Program-made: the position numbers and the translations under genes | Part shown: positions 32,376 to 40,657 of the stretch, one piece after another | Position numbering within the stretch: the stretch's first letter is position 1 | Layout: the number at the start of each line of letters is the position of its first letter | Notes under the pieces: model-generated | What the model saw: only the letters and a program-made list of their open reading frames with translations | What the model was told of the DNA's origin: nothing | Database searches by the model: none | Origin: Lysobacterales bacterium | GTDB taxonomy: Bacteria; Pseudomonadota; Gammaproteobacteria; Xanthomonadales; UBA2363 | Reading direction: 5' to 3' | Length of the DNA stretch: 64,000 nucleotides | Assembly: GCA_019634735.1 (NCBI GenBank) | Contig: JAHCAT010000012.1 | Coordinates: forward strand, 81,813-145,812

Positions 32376-33497
32376 ATGGCGGCGCGCGACGGCCTGGTGA
32401 TGGTGGGCGTGTCCGGGGGCGTGGACTCCTCGGTGGCCGCCCTGCGCCTGGTGCGCGACGGCCGCCGCGTCGCCGGCCTGTTCATGAAGAACTGGGAAGA
32501 GGACGACGCCAGCGGCACCTGCCCGGCCGAGGCCGACGCCGCCGACGCCGCCGCCGTCTGCGCCGCCCTGGGCATCGACCTGCACACCCGCAACTTCGCC
32601 GCCGAGTACTGGGACGGCGTGTTCGAGCACTTCCTGGCCGAACACCGCGCCGGCCGCACGCCCAACCCGGACGTGCTGTGCAACCGCGAGATCAAGTTCC
32701 GCACCTTCCTGGAGCACGCCCAGGACCTGGGCGCCGACACCATCGCCACCGGCCACTACGCGCGCACCGGCCGCGGCCCGGACGGCGACTGGCGCCTGCT
32801 GCGCGCCGCCGACACGGCCAAGGACCAGACCTATTTCCTGCACGCCCTGGGCCAGGCGCAACTGGCCGCCACCGAGTTTCCGCTGGGCGAGCTCGAAAAG
32901 CCCCAGGTGCGCGCCCTGGCCCGCGAGGCCGGCCTGGCCACCGCCGCCAAGAAGGACTCCACCGGCATCTGCTTCATTGGCGAACGCGACTTCCGCGGTT
33001 TCCTGGCGCGCTTCGTGCCGCCGCAGCCCGGCCAGATCCGCAGCGTCGACGGCGTCGTCCTGGGCGATCACCCGGGCGTGCACTTCTTCACCCTGGGCCA
33101 GCGCCAGGGCCTGGGCGTCGGCGGCCGCGCCGGCGGCAGCGGCGCGCCCTGGTTCGTGGTCGGCAAGGACAGCGACCGGCAGATCCTGTGGGTGGACCAG
33201 GGCGACAGCCCCCTGCTGTACAGCCACACCCTGAGCGCCAGCCAGGCGAGCTGGGTGGCCGGCGCCGCGCCCGCCGCGGCGTTTGCCTGCACCGCCCGCA
33301 CCCGCTACCGCCAGGCCGACCAGGCCTGCCAGGTGCAGGTCCACGGCGACGGCACCCTCGGCGTGCGCTTCGAGCAGCCGCAGCGCGCCGTCACCCCCGG
33401 CCAGTCCGTGGTGTTCTACCAGGGCGAGGTCTGCCTGGGCGGCGCCGTGATCGAGGCCACCGACGCCGCCTACGGCGGCCTGGCGCAGGCGGCATGA
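32376..33497 (+). CDS. mnmA: tRNA-specific 2-thiouridylase MnmA
   Basis: This is a 373-residue enzyme that puts the sulfur on U34 of Lys, Glu and Gln tRNAs. The N-terminal PP-loop is SGGVDSSVA. The catalytic cysteines are Cys102 ([12 protein letters not shown]) and Cys199 (TGICFIGER). The D-type loop TGHYAR is present. Sulfur would come from the IscS/Tus relay, encoded elsewhere. It is tightly spaced after nudJ and overlaps hflD by ATGA. Confidence 0.97.
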   Translation: MAARDGLVMVGVSGGVDSSVAALRLVRDGRRVAGLFMKNWEEDDASGTCPAEADAADAAAVCAALGIDLHTRNFAAEYWDGVFEHFLAEHRAGRTPNPDVLCNREIKFRTFLEHAQDLGADTIATGHYARTGRGPDGDWRLLRAADTAKDQTYFLHALGQAQLAATEFPLGELEKPQVRALAREAGLATAAKKDSTGICFIGERDFRGFLARFVPPQPGQIRSVDGVVLGDHPGVHFFTLGQRQGLGVGGRAGGSGAPWFVVGKDSDRQILWVDQGDSPLLYSHTLSASQASWVAGAAPAAAFACTARTRYRQADQACQVQVHGDGTLGVRFEQPQRAVTPGQSVVFYQGEVCLGGAVIEATDAAYGGLAQAA

Positions 33498-34129
33498 GCG
33501 CGCTCGACCGCAGCGAAGCCCAGGTGCTGGCCCTGGCCGGCCTGGTGCAGGCCGTGCACCTGGCCCTGTCGGTGGCCCGCGAGGGCCGCTGCGACCCCGC
33601 CGCCCAGGCCGCCAGCCTGGCCAGCGTGCTGCGCCTTTCCGCCGACAGCCCGGACGCCATCTACGGCGGCCTGGCCGGCGTGCGCACCGGCCTGCGCGTG
33701 CTGATCGCCCAGATCCGCGGCGAACAGCGCGACCCCGAGCTGGTCCGCGTCGCCGCCACCGTGGTCAACCTGGAACGCCGCTACAGCCGCGAGCCGCGCA
33801 TGCAGCAGGACCTGCGCCAGCGCCTGGAAGCCGCCGCCGAACGCATCGCCATCGACCAGGCCGACAGCCCCGAGGCCATCGAGACCCTGGCCGGCGCCTA
33901 CCTGGCCACCCTGTCCACCCTCACCCCGCGCATCCGCGTGCCCGGCAACCCGCTGGTGCTGAAGGAAGCCGCCAACGTCGAGCGCATCCGCGCCAACCTG
34001 CTGGCCGCCCTGCGCAGCGCCGCCCTGTGGCGCCAGCTCGGCGGCCGCGGCTGGCAGATGCTGCTGCAGCGGCGAAGGATCGTCGAGACCGCGCAGCGCC
34101 TGCTGGGCAGGAGCCTGGCGGCGGTGTAG
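33494..34129 (+). CDS. hflD: HflD high-frequency lysogenization regulator homologue
   Basis: This is a 211-residue helical protein of the HflD family ([20 protein letters not shown] at the N-terminus, [39 protein letters not shown]). In E. coli HflD affects lambda lysogeny by binding CII; its core role is unknown. The ATG shares bases with the mnmA stop. It is the last gene of the core block before the low-GC island. Confidence 0.94.
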   Translation: MSALDRSEAQVLALAGLVQAVHLALSVAREGRCDPAAQAASLASVLRLSADSPDAIYGGLAGVRTGLRVLIAQIRGEQRDPELVRVAATVVNLERRYSREPRMQQDLRQRLEAAAERIAIDQADSPEAIETLAGAYLATLSTLTPRIRVPGNPLVLKEAANVERIRANLLAALRSAALWRQLGGRGWQMLLQRRRIVETAQRLLGRSLAAV

Positions 34130-34217
34130 CAAGTCCTGTGCGGACCCTTGCTGCCTTTAGGGAACGGGAGGCGCTCCCTTCTCCTCGGCGCATCACCCAA
34201 AGCGATGGAGAATGTAA

Positions 34218-35942
34218 GTGGCAAAGGCGGAAGCAACGGTTGACGAACTGGTGAATATGATTGAACGCGGGAGTTTGCGGTTGCCCGAGATGCAGCGTGG
34301 CTACGTATGGCGCTCGCCCAGAGTCCGCGACTTGATGGACTCTCTATATCGAGGCTATCCGTCTGGCGCAATTCTACTTTGGCAGACTCACGAGGCTGTA
34401 CCGTTGCAGGATTTTGCAGTTTCGCAGCAACCCAATCCCTACCAGTCAACTCAGTTGCTTCTCGATGGCCAGCAACGCTTGACTTCTCTTTCGGCCGTAG
34501 TGCGTGGGGCCCCTGTCCAAGTTCGCGGCCGTCAAAAGCCTATTGAGTTGCTCTTCAATCTAGAACATCCCGAGCAGCTGGCGTTCGTTACAGAAGTAAA
34601 TGAAGACTCGGATGTCGATGAAGACGGCAGCACGGATGAGGGCGACAACGTCGACTCTTCTGAAGACGAGCTGATGGCTCGTTTCAATAAAATGACCTTT
34701 GTCGTTGCGACAAAAAAGCTTGAGCAATTGCCTCAATGGGTCAAGGTTTCAGACGTATTTAGGAATTCCAGCGACAAAGAGTTCTTGAAGAAGGCGGGTA
34801 TCACCAGTATGGATGACCCGCGAATGGAGAAGTACAGTCAGAGACTCGCCCGATTGCGAGATATCAGAAAGTACGTGTATCGCATGGACGTTCTGGAAAG
34901 CTCGCTCAGTTACGACGAGGTCACCGAGATTTTCGTTAGGGTAAATTCTCTGGGCGCCAAGCTGAGGAGCTCTGACCTCGCCCTTGCGCAGATTACCGCA
35001 AAATGGCGCAACTCACTTTCAATGTTTCAATCCTACCGAACTGAATGTGCAAACCTTGGGTTTGCACTTGATTTGGGCATCTTCCTCAAGAACATGGTTG
35101 CCTTCGCGACGGGGCAGTCACGTTTTCTAACTGTCGGAAACTTGAGTATTGATGTACTCCAGTCAGCGTGGATGGAAAGCCGAAAAGGCATGGATTTCGC
35201 CCTCAACTTCATGCGCAGCAACGTTGGGGTTGCGAGTCCGACTTTGCTGTCCTCCCCGTTCATTCTCATCACCTTGGCATACTTCGGACATAAGCGTGAT
35301 TACCATTTGTCTCCGAAGGAAGCGGAAGAGTTACGGTTTTGGACACTGGTCGCAAATGCAAAGGGCCGCTATTCGCGCGGCTCAAGCGAAACCCTCTTGG
35401 ACCAAGACCTCGCCTCGCTTCGGCAGGGCGGCGGTACGGCAGGATTGGTAGATAGATTGCGACTTCAGGTCGGTCGGCTCGACATCGCACCGGAAGAGCT
35501 TGAAGGACGCAATCAACGTAGCGCACTTTTCAAGACCATGTTCTTGGCGTTCTCTGATGCTGGCGCCAGGGATTGGAGATCAAACCTCCGAATATCTCTT
35601 GACCACAGGGGCGCACACCATCGACTCCAGTTTCATCACATTTTCCCCAAAGCGATACTAAGGTCGGCCAACCGCCCAGCACGGGCCGCAGACGATATTT
35701 CAAACCTATCCTTCATTTCCGGCAGGACCAATCGCCAAATTAGCGACAAGGCCCCTGACACCTACCTTCATGCCTTTATAGAAAAGAATGGAAAGAGCGC
35801 TTTCGACGCGCAGTGCATACCCATTGAGGCCGAACTCCTTTCGGTCGACTCATACGACGACTTTCTGCGCGAACGCAGAGCGCGCATCGCTCTGCGTTTG
35901 AATGAGTTCCTGCGCGTCGGCGTCAAACCTGTTGAGACCTAA
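34218..35942 (+). CDS. GmrSD-like DUF262/HNH protein (type IV restriction candidate)
   Basis: This is a 574-residue protein with clearly lower GC than its neighbours. The N-terminal DUF262 (ParB-like nucleotide-binding) domain has LRLPEMQRGYVWR and LLDGQQRLTSL (DGQQR at 83-87). The C-terminal region has an HNH/DUF1524-like motif QFHHIFPKAIL (His473-His474...Pro477) and NLSFISGRTNRQISDKAPD. DUF262 joined to a DUF1524-type nuclease is the layout of GmrSD, an enzyme that cuts modified phage DNA. The start is the GTG at 34218, after GGAG at 34207. It starts the island, 88 bases after hflD. Function is inferred from domains. Confidence 0.85.
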   Translation: MAKAEATVDELVNMIERGSLRLPEMQRGYVWRSPRVRDLMDSLYRGYPSGAILLWQTHEAVPLQDFAVSQQPNPYQSTQLLLDGQQRLTSLSAVVRGAPVQVRGRQKPIELLFNLEHPEQLAFVTEVNEDSDVDEDGSTDEGDNVDSSEDELMARFNKMTFVVATKKLEQLPQWVKVSDVFRNSSDKEFLKKAGITSMDDPRMEKYSQRLARLRDIRKYVYRMDVLESSLSYDEVTEIFVRVNSLGAKLRSSDLALAQITAKWRNSLSMFQSYRTECANLGFALDLGIFLKNMVAFATGQSRFLTVGNLSIDVLQSAWMESRKGMDFALNFMRSNVGVASPTLLSSPFILITLAYFGHKRDYHLSPKEAEELRFWTLVANAKGRYSRGSSETLLDQDLASLRQGGGTAGLVDRLRLQVGRLDIAPEELEGRNQRSALFKTMFLAFSDAGARDWRSNLRISLDHRGAHHRLQFHHIFPKAILRSANRPARAADDISNLSFISGRTNRQISDKAPDTYLHAFIEKNGKSAFDAQCIPIEAELLSVDSYDDFLRERRARIALRLNEFLRVGVKPVET

Positions 35943-36323
35943 GTTCGAACGGTCGGCTGCGTGCACCCGTTTGCCCAGGCGCCGGAAGCAGCCGGGTCGT
36001 CGCACGTGTCGCCTTCATCGACATATCGCCGGGATGTGTCGATTTTTCGCGTCCGGATCGACACGTCAGGCGTTCCTGTCGATTCCGTCGAACGATCGGG
36101 GGCCGGCTCCTGGCGGCGATCTCCTCGCCAACGCCCCCCTGACTGGCGAAACAGCCAGGCGGGGTCGCAGACCGGGCATTGGTGAGGGGGTGCGCGGCGC
36201 GTTCGCGGGCAGCACCGTGCCTGGAGCATCCGGTCCCCGCGCACCGAACCCGGCCAGCCCGGCTTCGTACGCCCTCCGCATCGCCGGGCAGCGCGCAACG
36301 CGGCACCGCAAGGGCAGGGAACC
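35943..36323. other. Gap with clustered TGTCGA sites and an inverted repeat
   Basis: Between the convergent DUF262 and hipA genes. GTGTCGAT (36036-36043) and ATCGACAC (36057-36064) form an inverted repeat, with three more TGTCGA/TCGACA-like sites within about 75 bases. No gene was recognised. Confidence 0.4.
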
Positions 36324-37592
36324 TCAGGTCGCCGGGTAGCCCTGCAAGGCGAATGGATTGAGGAACTGCCGCCCCCACAGCGCGTTGCGCTCCGCCGCCC
36401 CCAGGCCGGCCTCGTCGCAGACCGCCCGCCAGTGGACATGGATCTGCTGCAGTTGCGCGTCGATGAGCCCGCGCGCCTGCGCCGTCGACAACTGGAAACG
36501 TGCCGCCGCCGCCTCGCACAGGTCCAGGCGGCTGAAGCGCTGCTCGCCCAGGATCTTCATGGCCTGGGTGGCCTCCTGCCCGGTGCGCGCCTGCGGACAG
36601 ATGTCGTAGGCGGGCGTGAGCGAGAGGCGGGCGCCATCCCAGAACGCGGCATGGTTGCGCACGTGGTCGTCGGTGTTGCCGCACAGGATGTTGAACACCA
36701 GCCGGCCGAACAGTTCGCGCAGGCTTTCGCGCGGCTGCTCGAAGCGGTGGCGCACGATCTCGGCCAGGTCCTCGTAGCTGGCGTAGGCGGCCAGCATCTC
36801 GTCCAGCGCCAGCAGGGTCAGCGCCGACACCATGCCCCGGCGCCGCCAGCGGCCGTCAGCGTGGCGGACCCGGTCGAAGCGCTCGACCAGCAGGACTTCC
36901 TTGCCGGCGGCCTGCACCAGCCGCACCGGCGCGACCTCGAGCCCGGCCAGCGCGGCCAGGCGCATGGCCACGAACTCCAGCTTCACCATCGGCTGCACGT
37001 CGCCGCTGCTGGAGAACTTGGCGATCCAGCGGCGGCCTTCCCCCGCCAGCGTGGCCTTGGGCCGCGCGCCACCGATCGAGGTGCCGTGCTGCAAGGCCAG
37101 GGCCAGGGCCGGCGGCAGCGGCTCGCCACGCTCGACGCGCGCCGCGCTGTCCAGCAGCGCCTCCAGCGACGAACCCTCGTCCTCGCGCGGCACGTACTCC
37201 GTGGCCGAGGCCTGGAAATCCAGCGCGCCGATCCGGTCGGATCCCGACGCGAGCAGGTAGCCCAGCTCGTCCAGCACGGCGGTATCCGCGTCGCGCCCGG
37301 CGCGACCCAGCAGGCGGTTGAGGATGACCCGGCGTCCCCAGGCATCCGGCGCCGCATCGCGCAGGCAGCCGGGCATGGCCAGGCCGCCGGCCAGCGGCAG
37401 CAGTCCGGCCTGCAATGGCAGTTCGGGCAGGTAGAGCGGCACGCGGTCCGCACGCTCCAGCCAGCTTCGGCCATAGTTGAACTGCAGGCCGAGGCCGGTG
37501 GCGGACAGGCGCCCGGCCACCACGGGGTCCGGGCGGTCCGGCAGCCAGGTCCACACGTAGGCCTCGCGCGGCGTGTCGCGCTCAGAAGTCAT
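36324..37592 (-). CDS. hipA: HipA-family Ser/Thr kinase toxin
   Basis: This is a 422-residue HipA-like kinase. Visible are the HGTSIGGARPKATL segment near 168 (ATP-binding P-loop-like), WIAKFSSSGDVQPMVKLEF with the ATP-binding Lys, VERFDRVRHADG, and the catalytic GNTDDHVRNHA near 305. The late Asp segment is LTPAYDICP. HipA kinases phosphorylate aminoacyl-tRNA synthetases and cause dormancy; HipB neutralises them. The start overlaps the end of the antitoxin gene by 11 bases. Confidence 0.92.
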   Translation of the reverse strand: MTSERDTPREAYVWTWLPDRPDPVVAGRLSATGLGLQFNYGRSWLERADRVPLYLPELPLQAGLLPLAGGLAMPGCLRDAAPDAWGRRVILNRLLGRAGRDADTAVLDELGYLLASGSDRIGALDFQASATEYVPREDEGSSLEALLDSAARVERGEPLPPALALALQHGTSIGGARPKATLAGEGRRWIAKFSSSGDVQPMVKLEFVAMRLAALAGLEVAPVRLVQAAGKEVLLVERFDRVRHADGRWRRRGMVSALTLLALDEMLAAYASYEDLAEIVRHRFEQPRESLRELFGRLVFNILCGNTDDHVRNHAAFWDGARLSLTPAYDICPQARTGQEATQAMKILGEQRFSRLDLCEAAAARFQLSTAQARGLIDAQLQQIHVHWRAVCDEAGLGAAERNALWGRQFLNPFALQGYPAT

Positions 37593-37923
37593 CCTTCACC
37601 TCGCCGCGCCCGGCATGCACGGCCCTGGGCAGCAGGACCAGCCGAGCCTGGACCTCACGGCCGCGCTGCCGCAGCGCGTCCAGGCCGGGTTCGAACAGCG
37701 GCACGTCCAGGATGGCGGCCAGTTCGAACACCACGCCGATCCCGCAGCGCGGGTCGCCCTTCTCGATGCGGTACAGCAGGTCGCGCGAGATGCCGGCGCG
37801 CTCGGCCAGCGCCTGTACCCCGAGCCCCTTCTCGATGCGTGCGGCGCGCAGCAAGTCACCCAGCAGGCGCAAGGCCTGCAGGCTGTAACGGGAATAGCTG
37901 CGGACTGGAGGGGAACGGGCCAT
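37582..37923 (-). CDS. hipB: HipB-like Xre antitoxin/repressor
   Basis: This is a 113-residue protein with an Xre helix-turn-helix at about 20-75 (LGDLLRAARIEKGLGVQALA, ISRDLLYRIEKGD). It precedes and overlaps hipA. Upstream, within 50 bases of its start, lies a perfect 11-bp inverted repeat (37943-37974) that is the likely operator, so the pair should repress its own transcription. Confidence 0.92.
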   Translation of the reverse strand: MARSPPVRSYSRYSLQALRLLGDLLRAARIEKGLGVQALAERAGISRDLLYRIEKGDPRCGIGVVFELAAILDVPLFEPGLDALRQRGREVQARLVLLPRAVHAGRGEVKDDF

Positions 37924-37942
37924 GCCGAGAGACTAGTCCTAC

Positions 37943-37974
37943 GCATAAGTCATATCAAGCGTTATGACTTATGC
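37943..37974. promoter_or_regulatory. Palindromic operator of hipBA
   Basis: GCATAAGTCAT (37943-37953) and ATGACTTATGC (37964-37974) are perfect inverted arms with a 10-base spacer, so the half-site centres are 21 bases (two helical turns) apart. A second palindrome, CTTATGCATAAG, overlaps at 37968-37979, giving a third half-site. A weak minus-strand TTGATA/TAGTCT pair with 17-base spacing overlaps the arms. Confidence 0.8.
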
Positions 37975-38121
37975 ATAAGCCGTATCCACCCCATGTCCAG
38001 GCCCCGTCAAGGGAAGAACCGAACTGGGTCCTACCCCCGCTCCACGCCACGCCGCCTAACCGTGGCCCCCGTCGATGCCGTTCGACGATTCCAGACCCAT
38101 CGCCCCGCCGGAACCCCCGCC

Positions 38122-39543
38122 ATGCCCCCGACCCTCCGCCTGTCCGCCCTGCCCTGCCTGCTTGCCGGCCTGCTGGCCGCCCTGGCCGCCGGCCCCGCCC
38201 TGGGCCGCGATGGCGCCCTGGACCCCGGCTTCGGCAACGGCGGGAAGGTCGTGCACGGCTTTCCCGGTGGGCTTTTCATCAGCACCGCGGGCCTGGTCCG
38301 GGTGGCGCTGCTGGCCGATGGCCGGATGCTGGTCGCGGCGCCGGTGATCAACGGCAACGGCGATACCGACTTCGGCGTGTTGCGGCTGAACGGCAACGGC
38401 AGCCTGGACACCGCCTGGGCCAGCGGCGGCGCGCGGACGATCGGCTTCGACCGCCCGGACAGCAATGGCGAGGACGTGCTGATCGACCTGGCCGTGCAGC
38501 CCGACGGCCGCATCCTGCTGTTCGGCCACGCCGCCGGCGCCGCGGCCGACGAGGACGACCTGGCCGTGGTGCGGCTGACCGCCGCCGGCCAGGCCGACAA
38601 CACGTTCGGCACCGCCGGCAAGGTGCTGGTGCCATTCAACCTGGGTCCGCTCGGCCGTCGCAACGACCAGGGCACCGGCATCGCCCTGCAGCCCGACGGC
38701 AAGATCCTGCTGGCCGGGGTGGTCGAGCTGGCCGACGGCCGCAGCACGTTCGGCGTCGCCCGGCTCAACGCCAACGGCCAGCGCGACACCGGCTTCGACG
38801 GCGACGGCCGCGCCGTCATCGACTTCGGCCCGGGCTTCAACGCCCGTCCTTCCACCGTCCTGCCGCTCGCCGACGGCCGCATCCTGGTGGCCGGCGCCAG
38901 CGTGCCGCCGGGGGGCGGCAACGGCGGCGACTTCGCCCTGGCGCGCCTGAACGCCAACGGCTCGCTCGACACCGGCTTCGGCACCGGCGGTGTGATGTCC
39001 TTCGACTTCGCCGTCGGCGGCAACAGCGCCGACCGCGTGTTCGACGTGGTGGAGCTGCCCGATGGCGCCGTGCTGGCCTGCGGCTTCGCCGAGGTCAACG
39101 GCCCCGCCAACACCGACATGGCCTGCCTGCGCGTGCTGCCCGACGGCAGCCCCGACCCCGCCTGGCCCGCCGTCCTGGTGCCCTTCGACCGCGGCGGCGC
39201 CTTCACCGACTCCGCCGTCGCCATGGCCCGCGACGCCCAGGGCCGCATCGTCCTCGCCGGTCTCGCCGAAGCCGCCCCCGGCAACAACGACGCCGCCGTC
39301 GCCCGCCTGCTGCCCGACGGCGAACCCGACCCCGCCTTCGGCAACGGCGGCACCGTCACGCACAACAGTTGCACCCCGATCTGCGTCGGCGGCGAGACCG
39401 AGAACCTCGCCAGCGACATCGCCATCCAGCCCGACGGCCGCCTGGTCCTGGCCGGCTGGGTCGCCAACAACCAGGGCAACTACCGCGTGCACGTCCTGCG
39501 GCTGCGGGGGGATGGGGTGTTTGGGGATGGGTTTGGGGGGTGA
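38122..39543 (+). CDS. Secreted delta-60 repeat protein with C-terminal FGDGF tail
   Basis: This is a 473-residue exported protein with a signal peptide ending at GPALG (near residue 30). It has about seven delta-60 repeats of the form LDPGFGNGGKV ... AVQPDGRILLFG ... VVRLTAAGQ, a beta-propeller-like family common in exported proteins. It ends VFGDGFGG, like the tails at 18106 and 25957. The final dozen codons use GGG and GAT instead of the GGC and GAC used before, making a G-rich tract. The ATG at 38122 gives MPPTLRLSALPCLLAG. Confidence 0.88.
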   Translation: MPPTLRLSALPCLLAGLLAALAAGPALGRDGALDPGFGNGGKVVHGFPGGLFISTAGLVRVALLADGRMLVAAPVINGNGDTDFGVLRLNGNGSLDTAWASGGARTIGFDRPDSNGEDVLIDLAVQPDGRILLFGHAAGAAADEDDLAVVRLTAAGQADNTFGTAGKVLVPFNLGPLGRRNDQGTGIALQPDGKILLAGVVELADGRSTFGVARLNANGQRDTGFDGDGRAVIDFGPGFNARPSTVLPLADGRILVAGASVPPGGGNGGDFALARLNANGSLDTGFGTGGVMSFDFAVGGNSADRVFDVVELPDGAVLACGFAEVNGPANTDMACLRVLPDGSPDPAWPAVLVPFDRGGAFTDSAVAMARDAQGRIVLAGLAEAAPGNNDAAVARLLPDGEPDPAFGNGGTVTHNSCTPICVGGETENLASDIAIQPDGRLVLAGWVANNQGNYRVHVLRLRGDGVFGDGFGG

Positions 39544-39926
39544 GGAGGGCCTTCAAAAGCTCTTTGTTCCACCTTCTCCTTCGCCTGCGCCTGCGCCTGC
39601 CACGCTATCCGGTATCTCGCTCCTAGCGGATTCCCCCGGCCGGCGCGCGCGAAGGGCGCTGGAACCGATTCCATCCAGTCTTGCCTGCTCGCGCAGGACA
39701 CGCTGCACTGCCTCGTCAGCGCCGCCCCCCCCCCAAGTGCAACTGCGCCAAGGTCTGGAGACAGTCTTCGCTGCCTCCGCTAGTCTGCGAACCTTCCCGC
39801 GTAGTTGCCAAACCCGCTGGTGGGCTGAGAGTTGCAGGCAGCCCAAGACGGTGAGTCGTCGGAATGTGTTCGCTCCTCCGAAGACTGAGTTGCCCCCACC
39901 AGCTCTCCATAATGCGGAGATATTCT
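39544..39926. other. Gap after the delta-60 gene
   Basis: Three GCCTGC hexamers (39585-39601) and a run of about ten C (39723-39732) are the only notable features. GC falls towards the next gene. No gene was recognised. Confidence 0.4.
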
Positions 39927-40487
39927 ATGAATGAATTTCAAATGGCATTCATGTACTGGCTGGATGACAACCGGACCAAGCTCGCTCTCCAGCCAAGCTT
40001 CTACGATTATCAGTGCCAAAGTCTAATATATTCCTTGGTCGGTGTGACCAAGCAAATATTGATAGTTGTTGGTCTTGGAAGCGTGCAAGTAGAGGTTCAC
40101 CGAACACGCTACCAGCGGCACTCGGCCTGGGAAACATGGAGTATTGTTAAGCGACCGCATGCACCAGCGGCCAACCCTAACCAACAAGCCGGAGAGACCG
40201 CCGCGACCACTGCGCCGCTAAAGGAGAAGACGGCAACCCTTTTCGCGGCGCTGGAAACTTGGATCAACGAAACACTAGCCCCCGCTCACTGGCTTGTCTT
40301 TGCGGATACTTCCCTCCTTGGCGTGTATGCGACGCTGGAAAACTCACCGGAATTCTCTTGTGACGCCTATGGTAACGAAGAGGATGAAGATGTTTTCGAG
40401 GCAGTCAAGATTAGGCCCGTACGAAGGGTTCTAACCATTCTCGAACAACGCAAGTATGAGAACGTCGCGCAACTTTTTGCAGAATAG
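39927..40487 (+). CDS. Low-GC orphan protein of unknown function
   Basis: This is a 186-residue protein not recognised from any family. The ATG at 39927 follows GGAG (39916-39919) with good spacing. The N-terminus is MNEFQMAFMYWLDDNRTKLA. There is a weakly hydrophobic stretch, SLIYSLVGVTKQILIVVGLG, near residue 32, and an acidic segment (YGNEEDEDVFEAVK) near 153. Low GC and rare-looking codons mark it as recently acquired. Its stop is 157 bases from the stop of the convergent SNF2 gene. Confidence 0.7.
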   Translation: MNEFQMAFMYWLDDNRTKLALQPSFYDYQCQSLIYSLVGVTKQILIVVGLGSVQVEVHRTRYQRHSAWETWSIVKRPHAPAANPNQQAGETAATTAPLKEKTATLFAALETWINETLAPAHWLVFADTSLLGVYATLENSPEFSCDAYGNEEDEDVFEAVKIRPVRRVLTILEQRKYENVAQLFAE

Positions 40488-40537
40488 GCATACGGCATCA
40501 TTGAATCGCCCAGGATTTCCTGTCAGTCCGGGACGAC

Positions 40538-40657
40538 CTAGACGCCCCCCCCCTTGAAGGCCTCTTCGATGATGTACTTGTGGTTTTCTATGCGTGCCGA
40601 GTTCTCTGTCTTGCCCTCTTCAAACCTTTGTCGCGCGACCGCTTCAGGCAGCCCTAC
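40538..40657 (-). pseudogene. Short coding-like remnant downstream of the SNF2 gene
   Basis: A 39-codon open stretch, with no usable start codon, overlaps the end of the SNF2 gene in another frame. It reads LPEAVARQRFEEGKTENSAR, then IENHKYIIEEAFKGGGV, which looks like real protein rather than random sequence. A run of nine G precedes its stop. It could be a broken next gene, or a C-terminal extension lost by frameshift. Low confidence. Confidence 0.35.

Noticed and set aside
38056..39492. Minus-strand frame antisense to the delta-60 gene
   Set aside because: Repetitive Gly/Val/Ala shadow of the plus-strand repeats.
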